DNA of 41,207 nt, from NCBI GenBank assembly GCA_032718475.1, contig JAUCBJ010000036.1, positions 1-41,207 on the forward strand. Reading direction: 5' to 3'. The translations under genes and the position numbers were made by a program. Under the pieces are notes generated by a model. The model saw only the letters and a program-made list of their open reading frames with translations. It ran no database searches and was not told the origin of the DNA. Below, in pieces: positions 9,623 to 20,054 of the stretch. The DNA comes from Nemertoderma westbladi (taxonomy: Eukaryota > Xenacoelomorpha > Nemertodermatida > Nemertodermatidae). Each line of letters opens with the position of its first letter. Position 1 is the stretch's first letter.

Positions 9623-10500
9623 ACCTACTGGCTCCAGAAGTCGAGGAAATCCTGCCAAGTACCTAACTGATCTAGACTTTGCTGATGACTTAGGAGTACT
9701 CTCAGAATCATTAGAGGGAGCCCAACGGCTCCTCAGCTCATTAGAACATGCTGCTTCTAGTGTTGGTCTTTTTATTAACTCCAGAAAGACCAAAATTCTG
9801 ACAGTTAACTTTGAACGTCCTCAGCAAGACTCTGATCGGATGAGCATAAGCTCAAAGGATGGTATGCTTGAGCATGTGGACGACTTCTGTTACCTGGGAT
9901 CATGGATCCGGAAGTCAGGTGAGGACCTTCGAATACGTAAGGGAAAGGCATGGGCAGCCTTGAATAGGCTTTCCAGGATTTGGAAGTCACCGAGAATTTA
10001 TCGGAAACTTAAGGTCCGATTATTTAGAGCAGCAGTAGTTTCAGTACTCCTCTACGGGAGTCCATGCTGGGCTCTAACTGCTGAGGACACCAAATCTCTG
10101 GATGGCACATTCACAAGAATGCTACGCCGGGTACATTGTGTCAAGTACAATGCTCACACCTCCAACCAGACACTATATAACATTGGAGGTGTCTCATTGG
10201 TTCCCTCAAGCTTGACACTAGAACAAAATCGCCTCCGCTTTGCAGGACATTGCTTTCGCCGTGAGGACCAGCCAGTGCATAATCTTGTACTTTGGCAGCC
10301 TCATGGAGTGAATAAGCATGGTGGACAGCCCATGACTTTCTTGAGACGCATCTTAAAGGACACTGGCCTTAAAGATGCGGATGATCTAGCAAATGTCATG
10401 GGTGATAGGGAATTGTGGCGGTGCAATTTTGTTGACAAGCCGGCACAGCATTCTTAAAAATGCAGCTGCAATGCAGCATGCCGATCCTAGTAGTAGTAGT
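9623..10500 (+). mobile_element. Non-LTR retrotransposon, 5'-truncated copy 2
   Basis: This is the plus-strand counterpart of copy 1. It begins at CACCTACTGGCTCCAG and is open to the stop at 10455-10457. It encodes PTGSRSRGNPAKYLTDLDFADD, then the LGSW...RKGKAWAALNRLSRIW thumb region, to the same DKPAQHS end. The 3' end CCGATCC is followed by TAGTAGTAGTAGTAGT, a trinucleotide tail. The first base of homology coincides with the right edge of the internal deletion of copy 1. The two copies differ by only scattered substitutions, so they are young relatives. The annotated start at 9525 uses flanking non-element sequence and is not meaningful. Confidence 0.85.
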
Positions 10501-11035
10501 AGTTCTCCTTTATTGATGCTATTAATATTTCATAAACTAAAGTTGTAAATATTAGGCCTATTTATTGTATTTGCTGATAGAGGGAAGAATCACAACAATA
10601 AAATATAACACAACAAACGTCAATCATTTAATTCAAATTTGTTTCCAGTTTTTGAGTTGATAAGGTTTTCTGTCAATTTTCTTTAATTACTTTGCTACTA
10701 AATCATTTTTAATATGCAGAATTTGTCAGTCAGTCGGTCTTCCCTCACATAAATATATCCATCATTATATTTTATCATTATTCGTCATCTATAATATATT
10801 TATTTAAAGTTAATTGCTTCTTAATCTTATCTCATAAATTTACATAATTAAAATATCATGGCAAACGGACTTGCTGTATCCATAGCAACCACATCATGCT
10901 TGTATCTATAATTAATATACAATACAGTCTGCCTATCCAAAATTATCACATAAAACTTATCCTCAAAAAAAAAAATAATAATAATACTAATACTAATACA
11001 GTATGAAAAGAAAAATAAAAAAAAATTTTTGTTTT
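10501..11035. other. AT-rich noncoding DNA
   Basis: Low-complexity A/T-rich sequence with an A/TAATAATA tract near 10965-11000. No gene or recognisable repeat boundary is seen. Confidence 0.5.
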
Positions 11036-11039
11036 GTTT

Positions 11040-11532
11040 TGTGCGGTTAATTTTTGGGTCAACCGGTTAACCATTTCCAAATAACAGGTTAAAAATTAGA
11101 AACCTACCTAGACCTACAACCTAAGGTGCAATGGTGTAACATTATGAAACTGAAAGTTATATCGCTGACAGTCCCTAAACTTAAGCTACAGTACCGGTAT
11201 GTATTTATTATGTAAGCTAAGCTAAGAGGTATCCGTCCCTACTTGCAATAAGTGTCCCTATTGCTCTATTGTGATAGAGCCACCACTAAACTATAGTGTA
11301 TGTACAGTATATTGTATACTGTACTGTACTGTACTCTAGTCCTACAGCTGCGCATACAGTACAAAATGAATTTCTGAAACATCGCAATGGGAAATACACA
11401 TTAATATGGTGACATACAGGTAATAAAACTGGTAACAGAACCTGAAAACCTCAAAACTGGGTCATTAAGCCGGTTAACCGGTTAATCAATTTCTAACCGG
11501 TTAATTTGAATTAACCGGTTAACCGCTTCAGG
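11040..11532. mobile_element. Non-autonomous DNA element with AACCGGTTAA-rich inverted ends
   Basis: The left end (about 11043-11095) has GCGGTTAATTTTTGGGTCAA followed by CCGGTTAACC and CAGGTTAAAAATTAG. The right end (about 11470-11525), read in reverse, has AAGCGGTTAACCGGTTAATT and further GGTTAACCGG words. The ends therefore form imperfect inverted repeats around about 370 bases of noncoding sequence that includes a TACTGTACTGTAC tract. Ends of this kind are seen in some hAT-type elements. I could not find a clean target-site duplication. Confidence 0.45.
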
Positions 11533-11649
11533 CCCTACGCCAGAGAGATGTGAACTGGAGACAGTTGTGAAAAAAGAAATAAAATATAATATACTGTATT
11601 ATAGCAAATAATAACTTTCCATCATTCATTGTTAGATTAAATTATTGGT

Positions 11650-11960
11650 AATAATTGTGAAGGTTCTCCTTCACTCCCCTTGTCGGAACCACCGACGGGG
11701 TGTGGTGCAAGGAGACTGATATCTTCATCAGCCACCTCGCTGAGACCCTTGTGGCTCGGCGGCAGGGGATGCGGGAACGTGGCTAGCCTGCGTTCTCGGG
11801 GGAGTTCGGAGGCGGCTTCAGTTCGCGCTCCTCCGCTCTAACTCCCTCTGTCTGCGTGGTGGCCGGCGTCCCTGGAGGGCGCTGGGCTTTGGTGATGGTG
11901 CGGGTCTGCGGGGGAATGACCTCGCAGACCGGTATTAATCCACGGTGCACCATTTTTAAT
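11650..11960. other. GC-rich island of unknown origin
   Basis: About 300 bases with markedly higher G+C than either flank, beginning GGTTCTCCTTCACTCCCC. It contains one 56-codon minus-strand ORF, listed separately. The sharp composition boundaries suggest an inserted fragment of an element or gene. Confidence 0.5.
11783..11953 (-). CDS. Short Pro/Thr-rich ORF in the GC-rich island
   Basis: A 56-residue open frame starts MVHRGLIPVCEVIPPQTRTI and ends PPPNSPENAG before TAG. Codons are GC-rich and end mostly in C or G, unlike the surrounding AT-rich DNA, so it looks like coding sequence under a different bias. It has no transmembrane segment or motif I recognise. It could be a 3' fragment of a mobile-element protein or an isolated exon; the next in-frame sequence upstream is AT-rich and noncoding. 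The function is unknown. Confidence 0.3.
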   Translation of the reverse strand: MVHRGLIPVCEVIPPQTRTITKAQRPPGTPATTQTEGVRAEERELKPPPNSPENAG

Positions 11961-12512
11961 TGTATGTTTAGATGGTTTGTCTTAATTGTGTTGTTCTGAT
12001 TGGTGGTGGGATGTTGGGTTGGTGCAGCTATATATATAATTGTATATACAATTTTAATTATATAATAAATTGATTATTTACAAAATTTGTAACCCATTAT
12101 AGCTAATACACTACGCACGCAGAGAAATAAAGATAAAACAATAATTGATTTACAAAATCTGTCACCTGCTACATTGCATACCGGTACATAATACTTCATG
12201 ACAAATTAACCCTATAAAACAAAATTGAAATCTAGGCTTTATATTTTTTATTAATAAATTAGTCTGTTTTAAATTTAATGGTAAAAGATTTTGATATTTA
12301 ATCAAGCATTTAAAAGAATTATTTTACTTTAAATATAAATAGAAATGTTGTAAAACCCTAACAATTTTACAACATCATTCAAGAACAAAATTACAAAATT
12401 TGTTGTATAATTTTTGTTCATTTTAGTAAAATTTGTTAATTATTTATAGTAAATTTGAAATTACTGCTCAATTTGAAAGATTTTAATGTTTTTTTTGACG
12501 TTTTACTGAATA
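11961..12512. other. AT-rich sequence downstream of the transporter ORF
   Basis: Probable 3' untranslated or intergenic DNA of the minus-strand transporter. Two diverged copies of TTGATT...TACAAAATYTGTMACC (about 12070 and 12146) form a short direct repeat. No further gene is seen. Confidence 0.45.
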
Positions 12513-13598
12513 TTATTTAATTTTCAGAACAGAAATAAATTTATTAAAACAGGAACTGAATTTCTTCTTCAAAACGGATATATTTCCTTGAGAATTTTTC
12601 GCTTCGGTGAGTGGCAGACTTTCTTTGTTCGCTCGGTTACCGTAGCAACCAATAGTGCAACCTTTCTCCATAGCCAAAGCGGCTGAGCTAAACATTATAA
12701 GAGCGCTACCGAGTAGACTCAAACGGGATGGTAGGGAAGTGTTTAACACATAAATATCTAAAATATACGCTACTACGATATTGCTGGTAAATACTAGTGA
12801 TACTACACTGGCTCTCTCCCATTTGCTAGCGTAGTAATGCGTTCCGCTAGCCGCAAGGTCAACCACTGCAGCCGCTACTATGTAACTCCTACCGGTAACG
12901 CATGCCAAAGACCCAAATTCGTCGACAAAACCAACAACCAGCCCGTTAAATATTGAGGCTATAGCCAAGGCTGTTACGTAAGTTAGATAACTTATGTTAT
13001 CATTGCTGACGTCACAAACTTGTTTAGAAGCTACTATCCCCAAAGCGTCCAATATAGCGGCCAATAAGGATAACGGAACTCCTATAATATGATTCTCAGT
13101 GTCTCCGCTTGGTGGTGTCCAATTATCTTGGTTCATCGAGCTACTAAATAAGGATCTCGGTTGGCTGACCAATACCACGCCGGCTAGTGTTGGAATAATC
13201 TGGAATAAGGAACACTTGGTTTGTCGTTCTCCAATCAGGAAGTAGCTGAGTATCATGGCAAATACCGGCCCTGAATTCATTAAGGCCTGGGCATCCGAGT
13301 AGTGGATGTATTTCATCGCAAACATCAGAACGGTGTGGTCGAACGTGCAGCATAATGACGTCACTGTGATCCAAAATATGACGCGTTTGTTACTTAGCAA
13401 CTTGGAAGAATCACATTGGCCTGGGTTACTGTTTCCACGTAAACCAACGATGATCCATACGTTTGTTGTTATCACTCCAGTTGCTAGGCGACACAGAGAG
13501 ACGTTCGCGGTACTGAGTTCATAGAAAGTGAAGTAGAGGGCGTAGCACGAGGTTGAGAGAAAAGCGCAAAAAATACCCCCAAAATTAATTACTTGCAT
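12513..13598 (-). CDS. EamA/DMT-superfamily membrane transporter, SLC35G-like
   Basis: This uninterrupted 361-codon ORF encodes a polytopic membrane protein with about ten hydrophobic helices, the size and layout of two EamA halves. The first half contains an ALYFTFYELSTANVSLCRLATG helix pair, the characteristic HYSDAQALMNSGPVFAMILSY stretch followed by LIGERQ, and then AGVVLVSQPRSLF. A hydrophilic loop (NQDNWTPPSGDTEN) separates the second half, which includes SLLAAILDALGIVASKQ and LVFTSNIVVAYILD. The C-terminal 50 residues are soluble and Lys/Ser-rich. Members of this drug/metabolite transporter superfamily move small organic solutes or nucleotide-sugars; the substrate here cannot be told. 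It is encoded in one exon, so it may be a retrocopy or a naturally intronless gene. The start is the first ATG of the hydrophobic frame. The region upstream of the start is the minisatellite at 13668-16695. Confidence 0.85.
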   Translation of the reverse strand: MQVINFGGIFCAFLSTSCYALYFTFYELSTANVSLCRLATGVITTNVWIIVGLRGNSNPGQCDSSKLLSNKRVIFWITVTSLCCTFDHTVLMFAMKYIHYSDAQALMNSGPVFAMILSYFLIGERQTKCSLFQIIPTLAGVVLVSQPRSLFSSSMNQDNWTPPSGDTENHIIGVPLSLLAAILDALGIVASKQVCDVSNDNISYLTYVTALAIASIFNGLVVGFVDEFGSLACVTGRSYIVAAAVVDLAASGTHYYASKWERASVVSLVFTSNIVVAYILDIYVLNTSLPSRLSLLGSALIMFSSAALAMEKGCTIGCYGNRANKESLPLTEAKNSQGNISVLKKKFSSCFNKFISVLKIK

Positions 13599-13667
13599 AT
13601 TTAAATTTATTGTATCTTTAGATAATTTAATTACATATTATCAATTATTAATTTAACAGGAGAAATT

Positions 13668-16600
13668 GTAGTAGCTGATAGTAGTAGCTGGTAGTAGTAG
13701 CTGGTAGTAGCAGCTGGTAGTAGCAGCAGGTAGTAACAGCTGGTAGTAGCTGGTAGTAGTTACTTGTAGTAGTAGCTTGTGGTAGTAGCTGGTAGTAGTA
13801 GCTGGCAGTTGCCGCTGGTAGTAGTAGTTGGTAGTAGTAGCCGTTTGTAGTAGCTGGTAGTAGTAGGTGGTAGTAGTAGCCGTTTGTAGTAGCTGGTAGT
13901 AGTAACTGGTTTAAAGTAGCTGGTAGTAGAAGCTGGTAGTAGCTGCAGATAATAGCAGCTGGTAGTACCCGCTGGTAGTCGTTGCAGGTATAGTATTAGC
14001 TGGTAGTAGTAGCTGGTATAGTTTTAGCTGATAGTAGTAGCTGGTAGAAGCTGGTAGCCACTGGTAGTAGTAGCTGGTATAGAATTAGCTGGTAGTAGAA
14101 CCTGGTAGTAGCCGCTTGTAGTAGTAGTAGTAGCTGGTATAATAATTAGCTGGAGGTAGTAGCTGATAGTAGTAGTAGCTGGTAGTAGTATGGTAGTAGT
14201 AGAGGGTAGTAGTAGCTGGTAGTAGTAGTAGTAGCAGGTATATTATTTAGCTGGAGGTAGCAGCTGATAGTAGTAGCTGGTAGTAGTAGCTGGTAGTAGT
14301 AGAGGGTAGTAGTAGCTGGTAGTAGTAGTAGCTGGTATAGTATTTAGCTGGAGGTAGTAGCTGATAGTAGTAGCTGGTAGTAGTAGCTGGTTGTAGTAGC
14401 TGGTAGTAGAACCTGGTAGTAGCCGCTTGTAGTAGTAGTAGTAGCTGGTATATTATTTAGCTGGAGGTAGTAGCTGATAGTAGTAGCTGGTAGTAGTAGC
14501 TGGTTGTAGAAGCTGGTAGAAGAAGCTGGTAGTAGTAACTGGTTTAAAGTAGCTTGTAGTAGAAGCTGGTAGTAGCTGCAGATAATAGCAGCTGGTAGTC
14601 GTAGCAGGTATAGTATTACTATAGCTGGTAGTAGTAGTTGGTAGTAGTAGCTGGTAGTAGTAGTAGTAGCAGGTATATTATTTAGCTGGAGGTAGCAGCT
14701 GATAGTAGTAGCTGGTAGTAGTAGCTGGTAGTAGCAGAGGGTAGTAGTAGTTGGTAGTAGTAGTAGTAGCTGGTATATTATTTAGCTGGAGGTAGTAGCT
14801 GATAGTAGTAGCTGGTAGTAGTAGCTGGTTGTAGTAGCTGGTATATTATTTAGCTGGAGGTAGTAGCTGGTAGTAGTAGCTGGTTGTAGTAGCTGGTAGA
14901 AGAAGCTGGTAGTAGTAGCTGGTAGTAGTAGAGGGTAGTAGTAGCTGGTAGTAGTAGCTGGTTGTAGAAGGTGGTAGAAGAAGCTGGTAGTAGTAAGTGG
15001 TTTAAAGTAGCTGGTAGTAGAAGCTGGTAGTAGCTGCAGATAATAGCAGCTGGTAGTCGTAGCAGGTATAGTATTACTGTAGCTGGTAGTAGTAGTTGGT
15101 AGTAGTAGCTGGTAGTAGTAGTAGTAGCAGGTATATTATTTAGCTGGAGGTAGCAGCTGATAGTAGTAGCTGGTAGTAGTAGCTGGTAGTAGTAGAGGGT
15201 AGTAGTAGTTGGTAGTAGTAGTAGTAGCTGGTATATTATTTAGCTGGAGGTAGTAGCTGATAGTAGTAGCTGGTAGTAGTAGCTGGTTGTAGTAGCTGGT
15301 ATATTATTTAGCTGGAGGTAGTAGCTGATAGTAGTAGCTGGTAGTAGTAGCTGGTTGTAGTAGCTGGTATATTATTTAGCTGGAGGTAGTAGCTGGTAGT
15401 AGTAGCTGGTTGTAGTAGCTGGTAGAAGAAGCTGGTAATAGTAGCTGGTAGTAGTAGAGGGTAGTAGTAGTTGGTAGTAGTAGCTGGTAGTAGTAGTAGT
15501 AGCTGGTATTTTATTTTTAGGCTGCTTAGTGCTTTATTTATTTTTAATGACAAACTAGACAAATATATAAAAAGACACATAAAAGTTATAAAAGTAAAAA
15601 AAAGTAAATTTTATTCGGCCACTAGGCCAAGGATTACGCACAAAGTCTGACGACTTATTTCCAGTGCGGTCCCCCCAGAACTTTACTCCCCAGAGGAAAC
15701 TCCAGTACTCATTTAGCTACCACTTAATTAGGCAAGGCAGAGATGCGCCCTGGTATAGTATTTAGCTGGAGGTAGTAGCTGATAGTAGTAGCTGGTAGTA
15801 GTAGAGGGTAGTAGTAGTTGGTAGTAGTAGTTGGTAGTAGTAGTTGGTAGTAGTAGCTGGTATTTTATTTTTAGGCTGCTTAGTGCTTTATTTATTTTTA
15901 ATGACAAACTACAAATATATAAAAAGACACATAAAAGTTATAAAAGTAAAAAAAAAGTAAATTTTATTCGGCCACTAGGCCAAGGATTACGCACAAAGTC
16001 TGACGACTTATTTCCAGTGCGGTCCCCCCAGAACTTTACTCCCCAGAGGAAACTCCAGTACTCATTTAGCTACCACTTAATTAGGCAAGGCAGAGATGCG
16101 CCCTGGTATAGTATTTAGCTGGAGGTAGTAGCTGATAGTAGTAGCTGGTAGTAGTAGTAGAGGGTAGTAGTAGTTGGTAGTAGTAGTTGGTAGTAGTAGT
16201 TGGTAGTAGTAGCTGGTATTTTATTTTTAGGCTGCTTAGTGCTTTATTTATTTTTAATGACAAACTAGACAAATATATAAAAAGACACATAAAAGTTATA
16301 AAAGTAAAAAAAAAGTAAATTTTATTCGGCCACTAGGCCAAGGATTACGCACAAAGTCTGACGACTTATTTCCAGTGCGGTCCCCCCAGAACTTTACTCC
16401 CCAGAGGAAACTCCAGTGCTCATTTAGCTACCACTTAATTAGGCAAGGCAGAGATGCGCCCTGGTATAGTATTTAGCTGGAGGTAGTAGCTGATAGTAGT
16501 AGCTGGTAGTAGTAGAGGGTAGAAGAAGCTGGTAGTAGAAGCTGCTAGTAATCGTTGGTAGTAGTACCTGGTAGTAGCTGGTAGTAGTAGCTGGTAGAAG

Positions 16601-16695
16601 AAACTGGTTGTATTAGCTGATAGAAGAAGCTGGTAGTAGAAGCTGATGGTAGTCGCTGGTAGTAGCCGCTGGTAGTATTAGCTGGTATAGTATTT
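13668..16695. repeat. 3-kb TAGTAGTAGCTGG minisatellite array
   Basis: The array is made of variants of GTAGTAGTAGCTG. It is organised into longer units marked by TATTATTTAGCTGGAGGTAG, which recurs more than ten times (for example near 14231, 14453, 14669, 14774, 15131, 15234, 15301 and 15368). The array lies immediately 5' of the transporter ORF, and any promoter must lie in or beyond it. Long open frames across it encode only low-complexity Tyr/Leu/Thr repeats and are not genes. Confidence 0.95.
15507..16464. repeat. Three-copy 355-bp higher-order repeat within the minisatellite
   Basis: A non-minisatellite segment of about 247 bases occurs at 15507-15753, 15861-16106 and 16217-16464. It starts TATTTTATTTTTAGGCTGC and ends GCAGAGATGCGCCCTGG. 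The copies are almost identical: the second lacks four bases of CTAGACAAAT, and the third has one CAGTGCTC substitution. Each is separated from the next by about 107-110 bases of TAG minisatellite, giving a period of about 355. On the minus strand the segment contains AATAAA words. I do not recognise its origin. Confidence 0.95.
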
Positions 16696-18974
16696 CTTGT
16701 GTTACATGTAACAATAATTGTAATAACTTAATTGTTTTTTTATATATCAAAACGCCTGTGATAAATTAATTTATTATATTCAACAAAATAAAACATGAGG
16801 CAGTTACTTACAATAATGTATGCATATTTCATCAGAACAAAAAGCCTCCAAATTATACGACGCCCACGCATGTCAAATAAATTACTAAAACATTTGAATC
16901 GGCTTACTTAGGAATCAGGGCATATGTTGGCATATAGTTTTACTATTTATGCTGTGCCGTCAAACAACGGCTGTTGAATAGGTTTATGAGAATAATTAAT
17001 TGAAACGTCATAGTAGTGTAAATTTAAAATCTACTCAAATTCTAATTGATTTCCAATTATTAAAAAAAAATTTGGGTGTTCGGGAAGCAAGTTAGAAAAT
17101 TTCATATATGTGTGATGTTTATGTTTACTTTCCCTCCCTCAAAATCACTTACCGCACAGATACCGCCCCTATATCGCAAAGTCATTCACACTCAGCGGTG
17201 TACCGCTGGCCCTGCGGTAAACCACAGTGTACCGTTCCGTTGGATGTGAACAGGTCTTTAGATACCATATTCTTCTACATTTTCTATTGCAGTTTTAGCT
17301 TGACTTGAACCATGCTATACAGTATGCTATGCAACAATTATATGCGACAAATAACTGGGTTTAGACAATATTACTGTAGTCGATTTGGATTTTTAGGGTA
17401 TGGGAGATCTTTAGTCACCCGTGAGTTCCTTCCTGTAAAGAAACCTGGTCGTTATTATCAGTTTTCTCTGTATTCTTATTCCCCACCACAGCTATTTCTG
17501 TGATCACTTTGTGTATTACAAAACGATTTACAGTAGAAATAGATTCAGAACGTAGTGTAATGGATAATGCAATAAATTAAGATTTAATTAAGGAACGATT
17601 ATAATCAATTTTTCTATAAAATATGTTATATTTATCAAATTTAATAATAATAATTGCCTCAATAATTAGGACATATACAGTATAATTAATATCACATTCA
17701 TTTACATATAGAGAACCCTAAAGTGTGATATTTAGAAATACTATAAACTATATAGCAGTTTAATACTAGAATTAATTAAATATATACGACAAATATAAAT
17801 AAATATTATTCTTATATATATATATATGGAATATTTAAATTTACCCCAAAAAGAAACTATTTCAATATAATACCCAAACAAATATAACAAAATATACAAT
17901 ATTATGTATATCAAAGAAATTCTGCTGAAAATTAAATTACTTAAAATTTTAGAAAACAGCGAAAAACAATCGAATTAAATTTAATCAATAACAGTAACTA
18001 CATTCGATTAACCAGAAACATTAAACCAGTTTCTTCTACTTTTCTAATAATATACGACATCTTATACATACTGTAGTTTGACATGTTTAGTAAGACAGGA
18101 GGGGGTTCATAGTGACGTGGTATTCTAACCAAAACAATAAACCATAGTAATTCATTATCACCTACACAATTATAGAAATTAATAATAAAACCAATCAAAT
18201 AGCACAATTAGATAAATTAACAACACAATATTGTAGCGCTGATGTATCTTAACTTAAATAAATATAAAATAGACAAAAAAATTAACCGTAAAGGCCGCAA
18301 TATAAATATATCCATCCCCTTCATACTGTAGTTGTGGAATACAACTCAATAATTAAATTTCTGAATCCAGAAACTCAACAACATAAACTATATTGATATA
18401 CTGTATACCGGAAGCGCCATATATTAATTTGTACTTGAATAGTCGGCCTAATGTATAAGATTTGTTAACAAAATAACAATTTATTATGAATTATTAATAT
18501 TTTTATGTTTGGTAAACCAGTATACTGTCGGTGACGGTTTGGCACCTTAGTTATCCGTACGGAAATTAAATTAAATTAAATTAAATTAAATAGCTTAACA
18601 GATCCGGAGAAACTAATTATGTTATATTATTTAATTTCATGGAAAAGATCAAATTCAAATATTATGTGCAATTTACAGTATAGGTTTCGAGTATAAATCG
18701 AAGCATAGGACAGGCAGTACAGTTAGTGTAACTTAAGTTTCAAATGGACAGCTGAGTGTTTCATTAAAATTGGGTTTATAATAAAAAATATATAAAATTT
18801 ACAATAAATTGTGATATATTTTTTTTCATACAACAAAGAACATAAAATTATTAAGTAGCGGTATGTTTAAGCTGAATAGAATAATAATACGACTGTATAT
18901 TGAGTTCTCAACTCCAGATAAAGTCAAACCCAAATAAATTTTGAGTGAATTTCGTAAGTTCTGCTATGAAACAA
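16696..18974. other. AT-rich intergenic DNA
   Basis: No supported gene is present. It contains an AAATT pentanucleotide microsatellite at 18565-18590 and a TATA tract near 17815-17826. The ORFs at 17108-17503 have no recognisable domain. The part nearest 18975 is probably 3' untranslated sequence of the Ets gene. Confidence 0.5.
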
Positions 18975-18980
18975 TTTATT
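18975..18980 (-). promoter_or_regulatory. Candidate polyadenylation signal of the Ets1/2 gene
   Basis: AATAAA on the minus strand, about 100 bases beyond the stop codon at 19079-19081. Other AATAAA words occur further on, so the site actually used is not known. Confidence 0.3.
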
Positions 18981-19078
18981 TACAAAGTTTTTTTAAGTAA
19001 AACTACGTAGAACCCGAAGACGCGATCATCCCGATACGGCAATCAATCCATTATAATATGCCCCGATTTGGCGCCAAA

Positions 19079-19169
19079 TCATTCGCATTCTTCCATTGAA
19101 CGCGACCCGACTATATTGTGGACATCGGAGGGAGACATTCCAAGGAGTCCTTCAAGGTCGCAAACAAAC
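19079..19169 (-). CDS. ets1/2: Ets1/2 terminal coding exon (end of ETS domain)
   Basis: The acceptor TTCGGATTTAG precedes G-TTT-GTT-TGC. The one-base phase completes the Arg codon of YVYRF. The exon reads FVCDLEGLLGMSPSDVHNIV and ends SMEECE before TGA. FVCDL followed by LLG is the conserved last strand and C-terminal inhibitory helix start of ETS1/ETS2. It is too short to stand out as an ORF. Confidence 0.93.
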
Positions 19170-19503
19170 CTAAATCCGAAACATTTGTTTAGAAATTAAT
19201 AAACTTGGGTTCTGAATGACGTTGATGACTTTATATGACATCAGATAAAACCGCACAGCTACCAAACTGTAGCTAATCATTTAGGCCTACAGTATATACA
19301 GTAGTAGGCCTAACTGTGGTCTGAGGTTTTTATCTACTGTATGTAAATTCAGAACAATCGAAAGTAAACAATAATATACCATACAGAACAGATAGGCCTA
19401 CATACAGTATTGCACAAGTAAAATATCAAACAATTGTTAATATTTCACTTGCAAAAAAAGTAGATCTACACGTTACAGTAAAGACCCGGTACACATGACT
19501 CAC

Positions 19504-19631
19504 CTATAGACATAACGTTTCCCGGATGTTTTATGAATAATGTTTTTGTCATAATAATATCGAAGCCCTCGCGATAACTTCTCGTAATTCATTTTCGGTT
19601 TGTTTTTTCGAATACCCCATCGTCGCGCCAC
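19504..19631 (-). CDS. ets1/2: Ets1/2 exon encoding the DNA-recognition helix
   Basis: The acceptor AATTTGCAG and donor AG|GTGAGT bound 128 bases, 42 codons plus two bases. It reads [20 protein letters not shown] then [20 protein letters not shown] and VY. The two Arg of RGLRYYY are those that contact the GGA core in ETS proteins. One difference from the common family sequence is Ile in WGIRKNKP, where WGKRKNKP is usual. The position lies in the loop before the recognition helix. Confidence 0.96.
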
Positions 19632-19751
19632 CTGCAAATTTTTAAAAATAAATTAGGATTAACTTATTTGTTGATCTCCGATAGGTTCCGCTCTTTTCAT
19701 GCACACTACTGTACTAAAGTTATCATGCACAGTACTCAGTCCCATCCCTAC

Positions 19752-19873
19752 CTCATCTGGATCGGATAGCTTGAATTCCCATCCATCTCCAGTCCACGAT
19801 ATCATATGCTGGGACACTTTGTCCATTAAAAGCTCCAATAAGAATTGCCACAATTGAATCGGCCCAGAAGAAC
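19752..19873 (-). CDS. ets1/2: Ets1/2 exon encoding the first half of the ETS domain
   Basis: The acceptor ATATTTCAG and donor GAG|GTAGGG bound 122 bases. After two bases that complete Gly, it reads [20 protein letters not shown] then [31 protein letters not shown] and [12 protein letters not shown] are hallmark helix 1 and strand segments. The next codon, V, begins the following exon. The frame remains open beyond the donor, but that extension is intronic. Confidence 0.96.
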
Positions 19874-20054
19874 CTGAAATATAACATGAAGAAATATATA
19901 AGAAAATAATAAATAAATCAAGAACTTTGTTTCAAAAGAAAGTTACTATAATAATTTATAGTTACTTTAATATTTAATTTTTTGTGATGTCTAGAGAGAC
20001 AACATCAATTAAGATTTAATGTGCTAGCAAATATTGAGTTACACCATGTATTCA

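Noticed and set aside
13668-16695. CRISPR-like or coding interpretation of the long repeat array
   Set aside because: Units are contiguous degenerate trinucleotide-based repeats without uniform spacers, and the translations are low-complexity Tyr/Thr/Leu runs.
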